A program made the translations under genes and the position numbers. This document shows, one piece after another, positions 62,666 through 64,000 of a stretch of DNA of 64,000 bases; within the stretch, counting starts at the first letter, position 1; the number at the start of each line of letters is the position of its first letter. The stretch covers positions 1 through 64,000 of the forward strand of contig NZ_JBLWTD010000016.1 in the NCBI RefSeq assembly GCF_048270265.1, in the 5' to 3' direction. The stretch comes from Maricaulis sp048270265. GTDB lineage: Bacteria; Pseudomonadota; Alphaproteobacteria; Caulobacterales; Maricaulaceae. Below the pieces are notes generated by a model. That model saw only the letters and a program-made list of their open reading frames with translations, made no database searches and was not told the origin of the DNA.

Positions 62666-62920
62666 ATGAGCGATCCACTCGATTACGACAAGGCCCTGGA
62701 GAACCCTGCCCTGGCCTTCGACACACCCGAAGCGGTACTGACCCAGGCCGAGCTGAGCGACGCGCAGAAGATCGAGATCCTGCGCCGCTGGAAATTCGAT
62801 GCCACCGAAATCGCTGACGCCGAAGGCGAAGGCATGGAAAGTGACAAACCCCTGATGGAGCGCCGAGTCGCCCTGGCGCTGGAGAGCCTCACGGACGGGA
62901 ATGATGTCGAGCCGTCCTAG
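62666..62920 (+). CDS. small acidic protein, paralogue 2
   Basis: 84 residues: DYDKALENPALAFDTPEAVL, AQKIEILRRWKFDATEIADA, KPLMERRVALALESL. Clearly a duplicate of the 61659 gene product with diverged ends. ggag ribosome site. 148 bases separate it from the membrane protein gene. Confidence 0.82.
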   Translation: MSDPLDYDKALENPALAFDTPEAVLTQAELSDAQKIEILRRWKFDATEIADAEGEGMESDKPLMERRVALALESLTDGNDVEPS

Positions 62921-62958
62921 GCGGCGAGGCAGACCTCGTTATCAGATGGGTAGCGTGT

Positions 62959-63990
62959 TCAGTGCGCCGGTGCGTCAGCGAACCAGCGCTCGAGCTCGCC
63001 AAGATCCACAGCGCGGCCGTCCGTGACACCAATCTGCGAATAGGTGGTGGTGAAATCCGCTTGTCCGGCTTCGACCGGGTAGGCGCCGAAAAATGCGCCC
63101 TGGAGATTCCAGCTCAGGATGCGGCCGGCGCCCCAGCTGGCGAGATAGCGGTCATGGGTGACGAGGAAGGTCTGCCCGGCCGCGCAATCGCCCCGCTCCA
63201 GGCCGCCACGCGCATAATTGTGTCCGCGCCGGGCCTCGGCACCCTCGACCCAGGCCGCCGGCTCGGAGACCAGCCCGTGTCCGGGCTGATACTCACCGGT
63301 CTTGCGCATCTCGATGTCCGAGGAGCGCGCGCCGCATTGTGTGATCTCGACCCGGTCGAGATGCTCATGACGCACCAGATAATCCCGCAAGCCCGTTTCC
63401 CAGGGGCGGCGCGCCTCGGGCTCGGCGATCAGATTGCGCACGCCCTGCACCAGTTGATCCTCGCTGTCGACAGGTTCGATGGCGAGGACGCCACCCTCGG
63501 CGGTGCGGAAAATCAGATAGGTCTGCTCCAGGATCAGCCCCAAGGAATTGGCGCAGCTGGGCATGCCGAGAAAACCGGTGCTTGGCGTGCCGACGGGGAA
63601 TTCGTCCCAGAACAGGGTCTGCGCGTGCAGGCTGGCGTAATCGGTGCCGTCCGCTTCGATCGGCGCGACAGCGATCGCGCCCGCCGCGCCTCCGATCTCG
63701 TAGCGGTCCTCGCCCATCCCCTTCAGGCGTTGATCGACCTGCAGCGTGTAGGCCGACAGCGGTACGCCCGGCAGCTGGGGTGCATAGGCGTCTGATGACT
63801 CCGCCAGCTGCCAGGCCACGGGCCGGACCAGTTCCACATAGGTTGACCGGGTCAGATAGTCATACAGGCGCGGCGCGGCCGAGGCGGCGAGGTTCTGCTC
63901 GAAGGAACGCGGTGGTGGCGGCAGGCAGGCGTGCGCTGGCGCGCAAAGCGCGACACTCGTCAGCGCGCAAATCGTGATGGTCCTGATCAT
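62959..63990 (-). CDS. exported protein of unknown function
   Basis: 343 residues with a signal peptide (TSVALCAPAHA, cut before CLPPPP). The mature protein is cysteine-containing (MPSCANS, VEITQCGARS, RGDCAAGQTFLVTH) and lacks membrane segments. No family recognised. The start lies ten bases from the right edge; any upstream partner is outside the window. Confidence 0.75.
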   Translation of the reverse strand: MIRTITICALTSVALCAPAHACLPPPPRSFEQNLAASAAPRLYDYLTRSTYVELVRPVAWQLAESSDAYAPQLPGVPLSAYTLQVDQRLKGMGEDRYEIGGAAGAIAVAPIEADGTDYASLHAQTLFWDEFPVGTPSTGFLGMPSCANSLGLILEQTYLIFRTAEGGVLAIEPVDSEDQLVQGVRNLIAEPEARRPWETGLRDYLVRHEHLDRVEITQCGARSSDIEMRKTGEYQPGHGLVSEPAAWVEGAEARRGHNYARGGLERGDCAAGQTFLVTHDRYLASWGAGRILSWNLQGAFFGAYPVEAGQADFTTTYSQIGVTDGRAVDLGELERWFADAPAH

Positions 63991-64000
63991 GCCTGTCCCC

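Overview
The window is high-GC, densely coded DNA from an alphaproteobacterium. It most resembles the marine Caulobacterales/Maricaulales group, but no genus can be fixed from sequence alone. Supporting evidence is the ffs–dnaX–ebfC–recR block, a rpmH–rnpA–yidC–engB block running into dapD, COQ7-type ubiquinone hydroxylase, the carD / 7Fe ferredoxin / S4 protein / SUV3-like helicase block, and CobT.

Layout. 0–5.8 kb: nudC, a beta-CASP metallo-hydrolase, a Fur-box-preceded small gene, 4.5S RNA and the dnaX–ebfC–recR operon. 5.8–19 kb: a VUT/YhhQ transporter, a CelD-type acetyltransferase, rmuC, def, pirin, two lipoproteins, fmt–truA, dapE with a coupled membrane protein, a cupin and a flavoprotein. 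19–24.6 kb: a minus-strand operon from rpmH down to dapD; engB probably starts at CTG. 24.7–38.4 kb: mixed housekeeping and metabolism, including a VTT membrane protein, histidine kinase, coq7–dsbB, ExoD (with an assembly gap), tRNA-Leu, a duplicated DoxX/YkgB membrane protein, a FATP-type acyl-CoA synthetase, SelO, PgeF and a zinc alcohol dehydrogenase. 38.4–39.2 kb: gene-free and rich in inverted repeats.

39.9–48.3 kb is the most unusual region. An 8.4-kb block is bounded by an intact tRNA-Arg(CCT) and, at its other end, by a same-orientation copy of that tRNA's 3' part. This is the arrangement left by integration into a tRNA gene. The block carries a compact polysaccharide locus: a membrane-anchored polysaccharide deacetylase; a divergent exported TIM-barrel-like protein; then Hpt-REC-REC regulator, YaiO-type TPR/outer-membrane barrel, membrane HEAT-repeat protein and processive GT2 synthase, the last four overlapping. 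The regulator has one in-frame TAG. I infer a synthase–export–deacetylation system for an extracellular glycan with its own phosphorelay module.

48.5–64 kb: a DUF465 protein, a soluble chemoreceptor signalling domain, an SNase-like lipoprotein, carD, ferredoxin, TerB-like protein, S4 protein, helicase, DUF3108 protein, rpmB, an amidohydrolase, a phytase-esterase-like lipoprotein, CobT without CobS or CobN beside it, and two paralogous small proteins flanking a glycine-rich membrane protein.

Regulation visible in the sequence: a 17-bp Fur-type palindrome, sigma70-like promoters for ffs, rpmH and rpmB, two minus-strand intrinsic terminators, and a family of 27-nt hairpins found between convergent genes.
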